A DNA stretch of 64,000 nt from Pedobacter arcticus A12 (GTDB taxonomy: Bacteria; Bacteroidota; Bacteroidia; Sphingobacteriales; Sphingobacteriaceae). The notes beneath the pieces are model-generated. The model was not told the origin of the DNA, did not search any database, and saw only the letters and a program-made list of their open reading frames with translations. The position numbers and the translations under genes are program-made. The stretch spans positions 372,001-436,000 of the forward strand of contig NZ_JH947128.1 of assembly GCF_000302595.1 (NCBI RefSeq), written 5' to 3'. Shown here piece by piece: positions 42,001-50,058 of the stretch; within the stretch, counting starts at the first letter, position 1; each line of letters begins with the position of its first letter.

Positions 42001-42434
42001 GTTAAATAAGAACTTAGAGCAGCAACAGCATCGTCCTTTCCGGCTTTTTGTAATAAAGAGATAATATATCCTTTATTGTCTTTGTTTACAACTTCCTTTA
42101 AAGCGGCACAAAGTCCTTGTACGTATTTTGCTCGTTGGCTTTCTTTTCCAGTTTGCATTACATAGAACGCATAGCTGTTTGTAGCATACTCAACTCCGGA
42201 GTTATCCTTTTTCCCGGGAGGAGCTAATAATTTAAGCATGGCAACAAAGTCAGGACTCTCGAAAGCCTCCATTTGCTCCATGGCGCCGTCCAGTTTTTGT
42301 TTGTTGAGGGCAGGGAGTTGAACAAGTAAATCGGCAATCTTTGTGGTGCTTGTCCGTTGATCAACCTGTTGTGCATAAACGGGTAATTGTAGTATAAAAA
42401 TCGCTAGTATAAGCGTATATAATAATTTCTTCAT
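39027..42434 (-). CDS. Exported HEAT-repeat protein with two 3-keto-disaccharide hydrolase (DUF1080) domains
   Basis: 1135 residues from the ATG at 42434 (MKKLLYTLILAIFILQLPVYAQ), a signal peptide; the open frame further up overlaps the upstream gene and is not needed. Residues about 60-700 are HEAT-like alpha repeats (ALVRIGSVTASKALLDALSS, AGLGKLGGDEVAPVLLSLLK). Two DUF1080 beta-jellyroll domains follow: YVPLFNGFDLSGWQGLV (about 725-930) and FKILFDGSNLDSWMGN (about 945-1135), each ending with a 'GEWN.. I.' strand and '...FKNIRIKDL'. DUF1080 members include 3-keto-disaccharide hydrolases and many glycan-binding proteins. The next gene upstream is a Gfo/Idh/MocA oxidoreductase, the usual partner that makes or reduces 3-keto sugars. 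Periplasmic or surface location is expected. Confidence 0.88.
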   Translation of the reverse strand: MKKLLYTLILAIFILQLPVYAQQVDQRTSTTKIADLLVQLPALNKQKLDGAMEQMEAFESPDFVAMLKLLAPPGKKDNSGVEYATNSYAFYVMQTGKESQRAKYVQGLCAALKEVVNKDNKGYIISLLQKAGKDDAVAALSSYLTDDYLSEKVSRALVRIGSVTASKALLDALSSATGNALLSVIEALGDTRYAGAESALLPLLGKGNADLQKVLLYALSNIGGPSSFDALKNAALKSGYLYDITDATASYLHYASVLVKNGNNKLAEKIASDFIKDAGADSQVHSRIVALKVLTDIHGQDYTAELIKAAGDKNIEYRVAALKFAAPFVNQGNIRAWVKALKKADKEAKPAIITFLGASNNKSVIPAIKKSLRSNYDAERISAIAGLGKLGGDEVAPVLLSLLKKGNSVDRPALKEAFLTMKGAKTPALLTSALSGASPENKVFLIEILAHRGYSDSFSSISALLKDKDETVKVAAFTALPQISRSKDLPVLISLLNNGQATNEKLVNDAIVNAVRYSSSKDQDIEYILKYYNTLDDLKKAKFLEILPGMGGQRALDATIQSSESSNAVLNDAAIAALSNWKDKDALWTLVDLSRTTKNPTQFGLVLNGLVRLTEAADINDERKLLIYRDAMEVARTEAQKKLILKNIGSTDSYNALMFASSFLDDKDLGEVAANTAMEIALANNSYNGEGVKALLNKVIPLLKGGDSSYDKEAIKKHIIELPRGSSYVPLFNGFDLSGWQGLVANPIKRSQMSAKELGLEQAKANEEMRQGWVVKDSVLMFTGKGNNIATIKQYGDFEMLVDWKLDKDGKEGDAGVYLRGTPQVQIWDISRTNVGAQVGSGGLYNNKQNPSKPLKVADNPLGEWNTMKITMVGEKVTVYLNGELVVDQVTLENYWDRNQSIFPVEQIELQAHGSLVYYRDIFIKELPRKEIFKLSEQEKGEGFKILFDGSNLDSWMGNTTSYTVSNEGTLAIYPTKGSGGNLFTKEEFSDFIYRFEFRLTSGANNGIGIRAPLTGDAAYEGMEIQVLDNDADKYKNLAVYQYHGSVYGVIPAKRGYLKPLGEWNSEEIHIKGNNIKVTLNGTVILEGNIAEASKNGTLDKKQHPGLGRKIGHIGFLGHGSEVHFKNIRIKDLGK

Positions 42435-42465
42435 TGTTTCTTTGATTTCAGCTAGATAAATAAAA

Positions 42466-43734
42466 TTAGATAATCCACGGGCTCCGCATTGGCTGGTCAA
42501 TTAACCGATTTGCAGCTTCATCATCGATAAACTGTTCTTTTACCGAATCGTATTTAAGAGATCTTCCTAACCTTAAAGCAATTTTACCCATATTCACCAA
42601 GGTGCAAGAGCGGTGACCATTGTCCTCGTTCAAAGCAAATTTCTGTCGATTTTTTACAGCTTCCACAAAGTCCGTTACTTGAGCTTCTGGCTCGGGAAAT
42701 GAAGCTAATTTTTGTTCCATATTAGGTATATCAGATTTGAAGCCCTTAAATAACTTTCCATCTGGTCCATCTATATAGGGAACATTATCAATTTTACCTT
42801 CTCCGTCTAAAATCACTTTACAGCCATCTGCGTAGGTGTACACAATTTTACGCCAAACGCCTACTGCATCACTATGTTGCTGAGGCGCATCTACCTCTAT
42901 AGAGATAGGGCTTTCATTATCTTTTCCTAAAAAATATTGAACCGGATCCAAATAATGCTGTCCCATATCTCCTAATCCTCCTCCATCATAGTCCCAATAG
43001 CCTCTAAAAGTTTGTTTAGTGCGATGATCGCTATATGGTTTGTACGGAGCTGGCCCGAGCCACATATTGTAATCAAGTTCTTGTGGAATAGGCTCTACAG
43101 CTAAATTATCTTTTCCAACCCAATAAAACTTCCAGTTAAAACCCGTATGCCGGCCAATGGTGACAGTTAATGGCCATCCTAGCATCTTTGAGTCAACCAG
43201 TTTCTTTATCTTTTTTACCGGAACATTCATTCCATAAAAGGTACCTTCAAACCTAAACCAAGTATTCAATCTAAAAATCCTATCGTACTGCTGTACTGCC
43301 TCTTTTACTCTTTTTCCCTCTCCAATAGTCCGCGTCATCGGTTTTTCACACCAAATATCCTTTCCGGCTTTCGCGGCATCAGCGGCCATAATTCCATGCC
43401 AATGTGGCGGAGTAGCAATATGGACAATATCAACCTCAGGCAGTTGGATAAGGTCTCTATAATCAGCAAACTGTTTAACGCCTTTACCAAGCTGTTGGGT
43501 TGCAAGCGCAAGCTGTCGCTTATCAACATCACATATTGCTACTGTTTTGGTTCCGGCATATTTAAAGTGGTTTCGCCCCATGCCTCCAACGCCAATAACT
43601 GCTTTAGTTAAATGATCGCTCGGCGCTAAATAACCCTGACCACCTAAAACAAAACGGGGTACAATTGTAAACGCTACTGCTGCAATTGCTGTTTTTTTTA
43701 GAAATTCGCGTCTAGAGTCTGTTTCTTTATTCAT
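42466..43734 (-). CDS. Tat-exported Gfo/Idh/MocA-family oxidoreductase
   Basis: 422 residues. The N-terminus MNKETDSRREFLKKTAIAAV has the twin-arginine motif SRREFLKK before a hydrophobic stretch, so the enzyme is folded with NAD(P) and exported. The Rossmann loop is AVIGVGGMGRNHFKY (about 45-60); HIATPPHWHGIMAADAAKAGKDIWCEKPMTRTIGE (about 105-140) contains the EKP motif with the catalytic Lys; GGGLGDMGQHYLDPVQYFLG (about 250-270) has the D-x-G-x-H motif of active members. The active site looks complete. It should oxidise or reduce a sugar ring hydroxyl, probably at C3. Encoded 31 bp before the HEAT/DUF1080 gene; together they form a likely sugar-processing operon. Confidence 0.92.
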   Translation of the reverse strand: MNKETDSRREFLKKTAIAAVAFTIVPRFVLGGQGYLAPSDHLTKAVIGVGGMGRNHFKYAGTKTVAICDVDKRQLALATQQLGKGVKQFADYRDLIQLPEVDIVHIATPPHWHGIMAADAAKAGKDIWCEKPMTRTIGEGKRVKEAVQQYDRIFRLNTWFRFEGTFYGMNVPVKKIKKLVDSKMLGWPLTVTIGRHTGFNWKFYWVGKDNLAVEPIPQELDYNMWLGPAPYKPYSDHRTKQTFRGYWDYDGGGLGDMGQHYLDPVQYFLGKDNESPISIEVDAPQQHSDAVGVWRKIVYTYADGCKVILDGEGKIDNVPYIDGPDGKLFKGFKSDIPNMEQKLASFPEPEAQVTDFVEAVKNRQKFALNEDNGHRSCTLVNMGKIALRLGRSLKYDSVKEQFIDDEAANRLIDQPMRSPWII

Positions 43735-43935
43735 AATTAATTAATAATTGGTGTAACATAAATGTTTAAGGTGATGGCTCTCCTTAATAATATTTATAAC
43801 TTGGGTAATTACTTGAGGTTTATACAAGCAACGAAGATGAAGTTAGATAATTAGTTTAATATTCGTATGGTTTTTCTTATCCGGGGGAATTCACAGAGAT
43901 TGACTTTTACAAGAAACAGACTGCTGTTTAATTCT

Positions 43936-44652
43936 TTATTCTTCAACCCTGAATAATCTTTCGGTATAGTCAAGCAACTCGGCTCCACCCCAATTTCCAT
44001 GACCTGGAATAACGATGGTCGGTTTTAATTTTTTCACCTTATTAATTGTTTTACTCCACTGTTTAAGATCAGCGTCTGCTAGGTTTCCTTTCGAAGCCCC
44101 TAACGCTTTCACCATACAGCCTCCAAAAAGCACTTTTTCTGCGGGGATATAGCTTACGATATTGTCAATTGTATGTGCTCCGCCGAAGTAGTAGTTCGCT
44201 GCAACATCCCCCTCAACATTTAAAAATAGTTTCTTCTCAAAACCATGTTGAGGAATTTCATATTGATGAGCTTTAGCTAAAACTACAGTCTTATTATTGG
44301 CGTATGATGGAATATTTAACTGGTGAAAAACTTGTAATCCGGCAAGGCAATCAGCATGAAAATGATTGACCACTAGCCCTATAATTTTCGCTTTCAAGCT
44401 ATCTTGAATAATATTGATTAATACTTTGGTAGCCTCTTCACTAGCCGGAGTATCAAAAACAACTGCTTTATTCTCATTGATAAAAATCAATCCGTTACAA
44501 GAAACTCTCCCCCATTCTTGGGTTTGTAAAAATGATTCATGAACATATGTTCTCGGACTTATTTGGGTGATGTTAATTACGCTTCCTTGAGAAAAGCCAT
44601 CTAAAAAAATCGTTAATAGCATAAAAAGACAAGAAGATATTTTAAGACTCAT
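43936..44652 (-). CDS. Subclass B1 metallo-beta-lactamase
   Basis: 238 residues, normal for B1. A signal peptide (to about residue 21, FLDGFSQ) precedes the mature enzyme. Zinc site 1: His97, His99 (NHFHAD) and His160 (GGAHTID). Zinc site 2: Asp101, Cys179 (FGGCMVKALG) and His218 (IPGHGNW). The Lys at 182 and Asn at 190 (SKGNLADADL), which hold the beta-lactam carboxylate and carbonyl in B1 enzymes, are present, and Cys102 follows the Asp as in CcrA. These match the full B1 pattern, so hydrolysis of penicillins, cephalosporins and carbapenems is expected but not shown. It sits alone between sugar-processing genes and a beta-helix gene, with no transposon, integron or resistance gene nearby, which points to an intrinsic chromosomal enzyme. 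Confidence 0.93.
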   Translation of the reverse strand: MSLKISSCLFMLLTIFLDGFSQGSVINITQISPRTYVHESFLQTQEWGRVSCNGLIFINENKAVVFDTPASEEATKVLINIIQDSLKAKIIGLVVNHFHADCLAGLQVFHQLNIPSYANNKTVVLAKAHQYEIPQHGFEKKLFLNVEGDVAANYYFGGAHTIDNIVSYIPAEKVLFGGCMVKALGASKGNLADADLKQWSKTINKVKKLKPTIVIPGHGNWGGAELLDYTERLFRVEE

Positions 44653-44887
44653 GTTGCAAACATCAGAAATTTACAGGAAATACTAAAGCTCTAAACAAAA
44701 CTTGGTGAATTTTTGAACTGTAAAGAAGAAATTTATCTCAATCAAGGAACACCCATCGAAAAAAACCTACAATTTCTTATTGAGAAATAATAACTTTTAT
44801 TTATTGGTTTCATTTGCTTATGTAGCAAATAAAAGCCAGTTTTGCCACTTTACAAAAGTATCTTATAGCTCTTACTTATCAATTTTT

Positions 44888-47800
44888 ATGAAAAAAATCC
44901 TATCTACCTTTCTAGCATTGCTTTTTGCCGCGACTTTGTATTCGCAAACACCCAATTCCAACAATATTTTATTTGTAAATATTAACAACCCTAGCGGCAA
45001 CGGTAGTGGTGACAGCTGGAACAATGCTATACCAGAACTCGCCGATGCTTTAAAATGGGCAAACGAAAACCGAAATGCCAACTTTTGGGACGTTGCTAAC
45101 CCTTTACAAATTTGGGTAGCAGGTGGTATTTACAAACCGATGTACACCCCAGAAGACAACCAAAACTTTAACGCCAACCCGGTTGATCCACGAGACAAAA
45201 GCTTTCTTTTGGTTAACAACGTTCAAATTTACGGCGGGTTTGCAGGCTCAGAAACCACGTTATCGCAACGGAGCTTAAAACTAACAGCTAACACGAGTAT
45301 ATTGTCGGGCGATTTAAACGTTGCCAATGATGATACTGATAATGCTTACCATGTGGTAGTTAGTGCCGGAGGAGTTGGCACAGCTTTACTCGATGGCTTT
45401 AGTATTTACAGCGGTAACGCAGCCGGCGCAGGCAATATCGTTATCAATGCTAGAAACTTTAAAAGAGAAAACGGCGGTGGCATATATGTTCATTACTCCT
45501 CGCCAATGATTACAAACAATACATTTTCTGGAAACACAGCCAACTACGGTGGCGGACTTTTCAATAGCATTGGCGGAAATCCATCGATTACAAATTGCTT
45601 ATTTACCGGTAATGTTGCCGCATATGGTGGTGGACTTGCTATTACTGGTGCAAGTTCTCCAGTTTTAACCAATGTTACCATATCTGGTAACAAAGCTCCT
45701 AACGGAGGTGGCATCTATAATCAAACATCTACACCGCTACTTAGAAACAGCATAGTTTTAGGAAACAATACTGGCGTTAGCAATGAGAACGGAACAACTA
45801 CAACTAGTTATAGTTTAGTACAGGGCAACAGCGTTTTGGATAATGGCAATTTACTAGGCACTGGCGTTGCGTTTGCAGATATCTTTACAGCTCCTATAAA
45901 TCAGAATACAGCACCATTTGTTGGTGGCGATTATACTTTAAAAAAAGGAAGCGGTTTGTTTAATGTAGGAGATGGAGTTCTGTTTGATGCCGGGAAATCT
46001 CCAGACATCAGTGCAATAACAAGCGATATCGCAGGTAATATCCGTGTTTTTGACACCAATATAGACTTAGGAGCTTATGAAAGTCCGATTATACAATTTA
46101 CACCGACCAACAGTATCATATACGTAAAAAAAGGAGGTAGTGGCAATGGCTCATCATGGAGTAATGCCATAGGCGAACTAGCTGACGCCTTACTTTGGAC
46201 AAATACCACTAAAAGCAATTGGACAAATAAAGTACTACAGATATGGGTAGCAGGCGGCACATACCAACCGCTCTACAGCCCAGAGGATGGACTTAATTTT
46301 GGCACAGACCAAGATACCGATAACGCTTTCCTTTTGGTAAACAATGTGAAGTTGTATGGCGGTTTTGCAGGTACAGAGACAGATTTGTCCCAAAGAGATT
46401 TGAGTTTAACCGCAAACGCCAGTATACTATCTGGCGATTTGAACAATAATTCAACAAAAGATTTAGCTGATGCTAAGCATCTAGTGGTTAGCGTAGACAA
46501 TGTTGGGTTAGCAGAACTTAATGGATTTACGATTACTAATGCTTATACAAACTCGACGGTTACAGGAGATCTGAAAGTAGGAACAAAAAATATCGCAAAG
46601 AAACATGGCGCTGGCATATATAACTATTCATCATCACCAACAATCAACCATGTGCTTATTTTAAATAATGAAGCAGCCTTTGGAGGCGGAATGTATAATG
46701 TTTCAAGTTCTCCCATCATTTTAAATAGCATTTTTTCTGTTAATAAAGCCACTAATGGCGGTGCGCTCTCTAATAACTCTAATTCATCGCCCATAGTGAT
46801 GAATTGTGTTTTTTCGGGTAATACCGGAAGTAATGGAGGTGCGATGGCTAACGCAACAAATTCTATCCCCCAAATAACAAATAGTGTCTTTTCTGGCAAT
46901 AAAGCAACTAACGGATCCGCCGTACACAATAACACTTCACACCCGGTACTTTTACATACTACATTAGCCGGAAACCAAGGCAATGGTGTTTTATTTAACA
47001 ATACTTCCTCTAATCCTCAAATAAAAAATAGCATCATTTATGGTAACAGTAGTGGAATTGTAAATAACAGTTCAACTCCTGTAATTACGAATAGTTTAGT
47101 TCAAGGCTATACTTACAGCACTGGAGATTTAAACAACTTATCTAATACCACCGATCCGTTATTTACAAACACACCAAGTTTTAATACAGCACCTTTTCTT
47201 GGTGGAGATTACGCGTTAAAGGTTAGCAGTCCCGCAATTGATAAAGGCGATAATAGTTTCGTAAATACAACTATAGATTTAGCAGGCAATCAGCGCATTA
47301 GGAACATCCAAGCCGACTTAGGTGCTTACGAACAGCAACAACTTGGGACAATTGTTGTGGCTACACCAGATGCAAACGGGATAGTATATGTTAAACCGGA
47401 TGGCTATGGTACGGGTGCCAGTTGGACTAACGCTTATGGTGAACTAGCCGATGCTTTGGTAGCTGCCAAACAAAATACTGCAATACAATATATACATGTA
47501 GCCCGCGGTACTTACAAGCCAATGTATACACCACAGGACGGACAAAATTTCACGCCAAACCCTAGCAACGCAAGAGATAAAGCATTTCTTTTAGTTAACA
47601 ATGTAAAAGTTTATGGTGGTTTTGCAGGGACAGAGACCTCATTAAGCCAAAGAGATTTAACGCTAACAGCAAATAAAAGTATTTTATCTGGAGATATTGG
47701 AACAGTAGCGAACACGGCAGACAACACTTACCACGTAATTGTTAGCGCCGGCGAAATTGGCACAGCCGAGTTAAATGGTTTTACCGTTACTGCTGCTAAC

Positions 47801-49189
47801 GGTAATGATCTAGGGAGCTCCATCCTCATAAATAATAAACAGGCTCCTAGAAATTATGGTGGTGGAATGCTAAACACATCTTCTTCTCCATCCATTAACA
47901 AGGTTATTTTTGCCGCTAATAACTCTGGCGGTGGTGGTGGTATGAATAATACGGGTACCTCCCTACCAACAATCAGTCAAACAGTGTTTATGGAAAATAC
48001 TGCTACTAATGGTGGCGGAATGGAAAACTCAGGACAATCTTCACCAACAATCACCAACACGCTATTTAGCGGAAACACCGCAAATCGGGGAGGAGGAATA
48101 AATAATGCCATATCATTGTTAACTACCATTACCAATACGGTGTTTTCTGGAAATAATGCTGCTCAAGATGGCGGAGCGATTTATAATCTAATGTCACCGT
48201 TAATAGTTACCAATTCAACTCTCTCTGGAAACAAAGCAAGCGGAAGTGGCGGCGGTATTTACAATGATGATGATTTCATTAATTACACTTTCCAAATTAG
48301 AAATAGTATCGTTTTAGGTAATAGTACCGGGATTTACCAAGAAATCCCTAATTCAAACCAAGAAATTAGCAACAGTTTAATACAAGGAGAGACCAGTAAT
48401 GCAAACGGCAACTTAGACGCCACAGGTGTTACACCTACGCAGATTTTCAACAATGCACCCAATTTTACTACAGCTCCTTTTACAGCAGGAGATTATACTT
48501 TGGTAGAAAATAGTCTGGCAATCAATAAAGGAGATCAAACATTATTTGATACTGGCAAAACTCCAGATCTTTCGGGTATTACCACAGATTTAGCAGGTAA
48601 CCCGCGTATTTTTGATAACGAGATAGATATGGGTGCTTTTGAAAACCAAACTGAAACAGTGCTACCAGTAACTTTAACCAGTTTTACGGTATCAAAACAA
48701 GTCAACAAAGCACTGATACAGTGGCAAACGGCTATAGAAACTAGAAACAAAGAGTTTGTTGTAAGTCGTAGCGCTGATGGATTAAACTTCACAGCATTAA
48801 ATACAATCGTTGCTAAAGGGAATAACAGCAGTTACAATTACTCGGATTTTAACCCTTTTAACGGAGCAAACTACTACCGTTTGCAACAGCAAGATTTAGA
48901 TGGAAAAATCGCAACTTTTGGTATAAAAGTATTGAGATTTGATTTAAGTGCAAGCAACGTAAGCGTTTACCCTAATCCAACACAAGAACAGCTTACCGTA
49001 GCCTATGCACCAGGTATTTATCAAACTTTAACCATAACTGATTTTTTAGGAAGCGTATTGTTGGTTAAAAAACTTGGCGCTAATAGCACTAATCAAGTAG
49101 TTTCTTTAACTGCTTTTAACGCAGGCACTTATTTCGTAAAATTAGCGGGTAAAGCTAAAGCCGAAGTTTTAAAAGTGATTAAGAATTAA
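44888..49189 (+). CDS. Large secreted protein: three beta-helix modules and a type IX secretion C-terminal domain
   Basis: 1433 residues from the ATG at 44888 (MKKILSTFLALLFAATLYSQ), a signal peptide; the 36 codons above it in frame are not needed. Three homologous modules follow, each starting with a strand such as ILFVNINNPSGNGSGDSW, IIYVKKGGSGNGSSWSNA or IVYVKPDGYGTGASWTNA, then 'Y.....G' turns of right-handed parallel beta-helix (GGIY..., ITNNTFSGNTA, GNPRIFD...DLGAYE). Repeats of 'NGGG(I/M)YN..S.P.ITN..FSGN.A' dominate. The last about 75 residues (VSVYPNPTQEQLTVAY, GTYFVKLAGKAKAEVLKVIKN) are a type IX secretion sorting domain. It is exported through the outer membrane and anchored or released. 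A polymorphic-adhesin or polysaccharide-binding role is possible. Confidence 0.9.
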   Translation: MKKILSTFLALLFAATLYSQTPNSNNILFVNINNPSGNGSGDSWNNAIPELADALKWANENRNANFWDVANPLQIWVAGGIYKPMYTPEDNQNFNANPVDPRDKSFLLVNNVQIYGGFAGSETTLSQRSLKLTANTSILSGDLNVANDDTDNAYHVVVSAGGVGTALLDGFSIYSGNAAGAGNIVINARNFKRENGGGIYVHYSSPMITNNTFSGNTANYGGGLFNSIGGNPSITNCLFTGNVAAYGGGLAITGASSPVLTNVTISGNKAPNGGGIYNQTSTPLLRNSIVLGNNTGVSNENGTTTTSYSLVQGNSVLDNGNLLGTGVAFADIFTAPINQNTAPFVGGDYTLKKGSGLFNVGDGVLFDAGKSPDISAITSDIAGNIRVFDTNIDLGAYESPIIQFTPTNSIIYVKKGGSGNGSSWSNAIGELADALLWTNTTKSNWTNKVLQIWVAGGTYQPLYSPEDGLNFGTDQDTDNAFLLVNNVKLYGGFAGTETDLSQRDLSLTANASILSGDLNNNSTKDLADAKHLVVSVDNVGLAELNGFTITNAYTNSTVTGDLKVGTKNIAKKHGAGIYNYSSSPTINHVLILNNEAAFGGGMYNVSSSPIILNSIFSVNKATNGGALSNNSNSSPIVMNCVFSGNTGSNGGAMANATNSIPQITNSVFSGNKATNGSAVHNNTSHPVLLHTTLAGNQGNGVLFNNTSSNPQIKNSIIYGNSSGIVNNSSTPVITNSLVQGYTYSTGDLNNLSNTTDPLFTNTPSFNTAPFLGGDYALKVSSPAIDKGDNSFVNTTIDLAGNQRIRNIQADLGAYEQQQLGTIVVATPDANGIVYVKPDGYGTGASWTNAYGELADALVAAKQNTAIQYIHVARGTYKPMYTPQDGQNFTPNPSNARDKAFLLVNNVKVYGGFAGTETSLSQRDLTLTANKSILSGDIGTVANTADNTYHVIVSAGEIGTAELNGFTVTAANGNDLGSSILINNKQAPRNYGGGMLNTSSSPSINKVIFAANNSGGGGGMNNTGTSLPTISQTVFMENTATNGGGMENSGQSSPTITNTLFSGNTANRGGGINNAISLLTTITNTVFSGNNAAQDGGAIYNLMSPLIVTNSTLSGNKASGSGGGIYNDDDFINYTFQIRNSIVLGNSTGIYQEIPNSNQEISNSLIQGETSNANGNLDATGVTPTQIFNNAPNFTTAPFTAGDYTLVENSLAINKGDQTLFDTGKTPDLSGITTDLAGNPRIFDNEIDMGAFENQTETVLPVTLTSFTVSKQVNKALIQWQTAIETRNKEFVVSRSADGLNFTALNTIVAKGNNSSYNYSDFNPFNGANYYRLQQQDLDGKIATFGIKVLRFDLSASNVSVYPNPTQEQLTVAYAPGIYQTLTITDFLGSVLLVKKLGANSTNQVVSLTAFNAGTYFVKLAGKAKAEVLKVIKN

Positions 49190-49209
49190 AATTTTCAACA
49201 CGTTCTTTC

Positions 49210-49243
49210 AAAATAGCTTAGCCTAAGGTTAAGCTATTTTTGT
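49210..49243 (+). terminator. rho-independent terminator
   Basis: AAAATAGCTTAGCC pairs with GGTTAAGCTATTTT (one G-T pair) around TAA, then T run. 20 bp after the beta-helix gene. Confidence 0.9.
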
Positions 49244-49303
49244 TTGTACTAGACAATACATTCTTTCTGGTTGAACCCGAGCTAGCGTCGATTTACTTTA
49301 AAC

Positions 49304-49328
49304 AAAAAATCCACAAATATGTGGATTT
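49304..49328 (-). terminator. rho-independent terminator
   Basis: AAATCCACA pairs with TGTGGATTT around AATA; T run on the minus strand. Ends the methyltransferase gene unit. Confidence 0.85.
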
Positions 49329-49357
49329 AAAATATCTATAGCCTTTACACCATACGT

Positions 49358-50005
49358 TTAGATATCCAAACAATTCCCTGCCTTATAAAAAACAGAAGTT
49401 GACGACCTATGCAGAAATCCGGGCGACACGCCACTAAATGGCAATTCTTTAAAACCGTTCGCTTTCAAAAAATCAATCCCAGGTTTGTATTCAGTTCTAT
49501 AAGAATCATCCAATACAATAACACCAGTATTGGTTAAAGCGTTTACAGCTTCTTTGCAGCAGTTCACGCGGTCTCTACCATCCACAATAATGATATCAAA
49601 TTTTTGACCTAAAGAAACAGGCTTTTTACAATATTCGCCTCCCTCTTTTAGCGCACAAAAAATCATGTTGCTGTTTGCTGGTTTGCTTGCCACGATTTTG
49701 TTGTACCAATCTTGATCATGCTCTACAGAGGTTACCAAACCTACATGTTGCGCATAAAACCAAGTGGAGTTACCCGAACCGAATTCAAAAACGCTTTGTT
49801 CTTTTTTCAATCGCCCTTTGATAAAATCTAAGAAAGAATAAGTAACCCAGGGAATTGGATTTCCGTTTTCATCAACCGAAGATTTGCTTTCATAAGCTTT
49901 GTACCAACCAATCTGCTTCAGATAACCTTTGTGGTTTAAAGAAAGTAGCGATTTTAGTCGGGCTGGTTTTGATAAAAGCTCTAAAACTGAGGAAAATCCG
50001 TTCAT
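49358..50005 (-). CDS. Class I SAM-dependent methyltransferase-like protein
   Basis: 215 residues. VFEFGSGNSTWFYAQHVGLV (about 73-92) is motif I with the E/D-x-G-x-G loop; TSVEHDQDWYNKIV (about 93-106) carries the acidic end of strand 2; FDIIIVDGRDRVNCCKEAV (about 135-153) is motif II; VIVLDDSYRTEY is motif III. Such small proteins often modify or are encoded with surface sugars; substrate unknown. It is followed by the threonine operon's last gene 53 bp upstream on the same strand, so co-transcription with thrC is possible but its function does not point to threonine synthesis. Confidence 0.78.
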   Translation of the reverse strand: MNGFSSVLELLSKPARLKSLLSLNHKGYLKQIGWYKAYESKSSVDENGNPIPWVTYSFLDFIKGRLKKEQSVFEFGSGNSTWFYAQHVGLVTSVEHDQDWYNKIVASKPANSNMIFCALKEGGEYCKKPVSLGQKFDIIIVDGRDRVNCCKEAVNALTNTGVIVLDDSYRTEYKPGIDFLKANGFKELPFSGVSPGFLHRSSTSVFYKAGNCLDI

Positions 50006-50058
50006 TTGGTATTTATAAATTTCGGTTTAAATATAAGCGTTCGAAAATAAAATCTAAT

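Noticed and set aside
49304-49328. DnaA-box-like sequence ATCCACA/TGTGGAT
   Set aside because: It is the stem of a terminator with its T run on the minus strand, so a regulatory reading is not needed.
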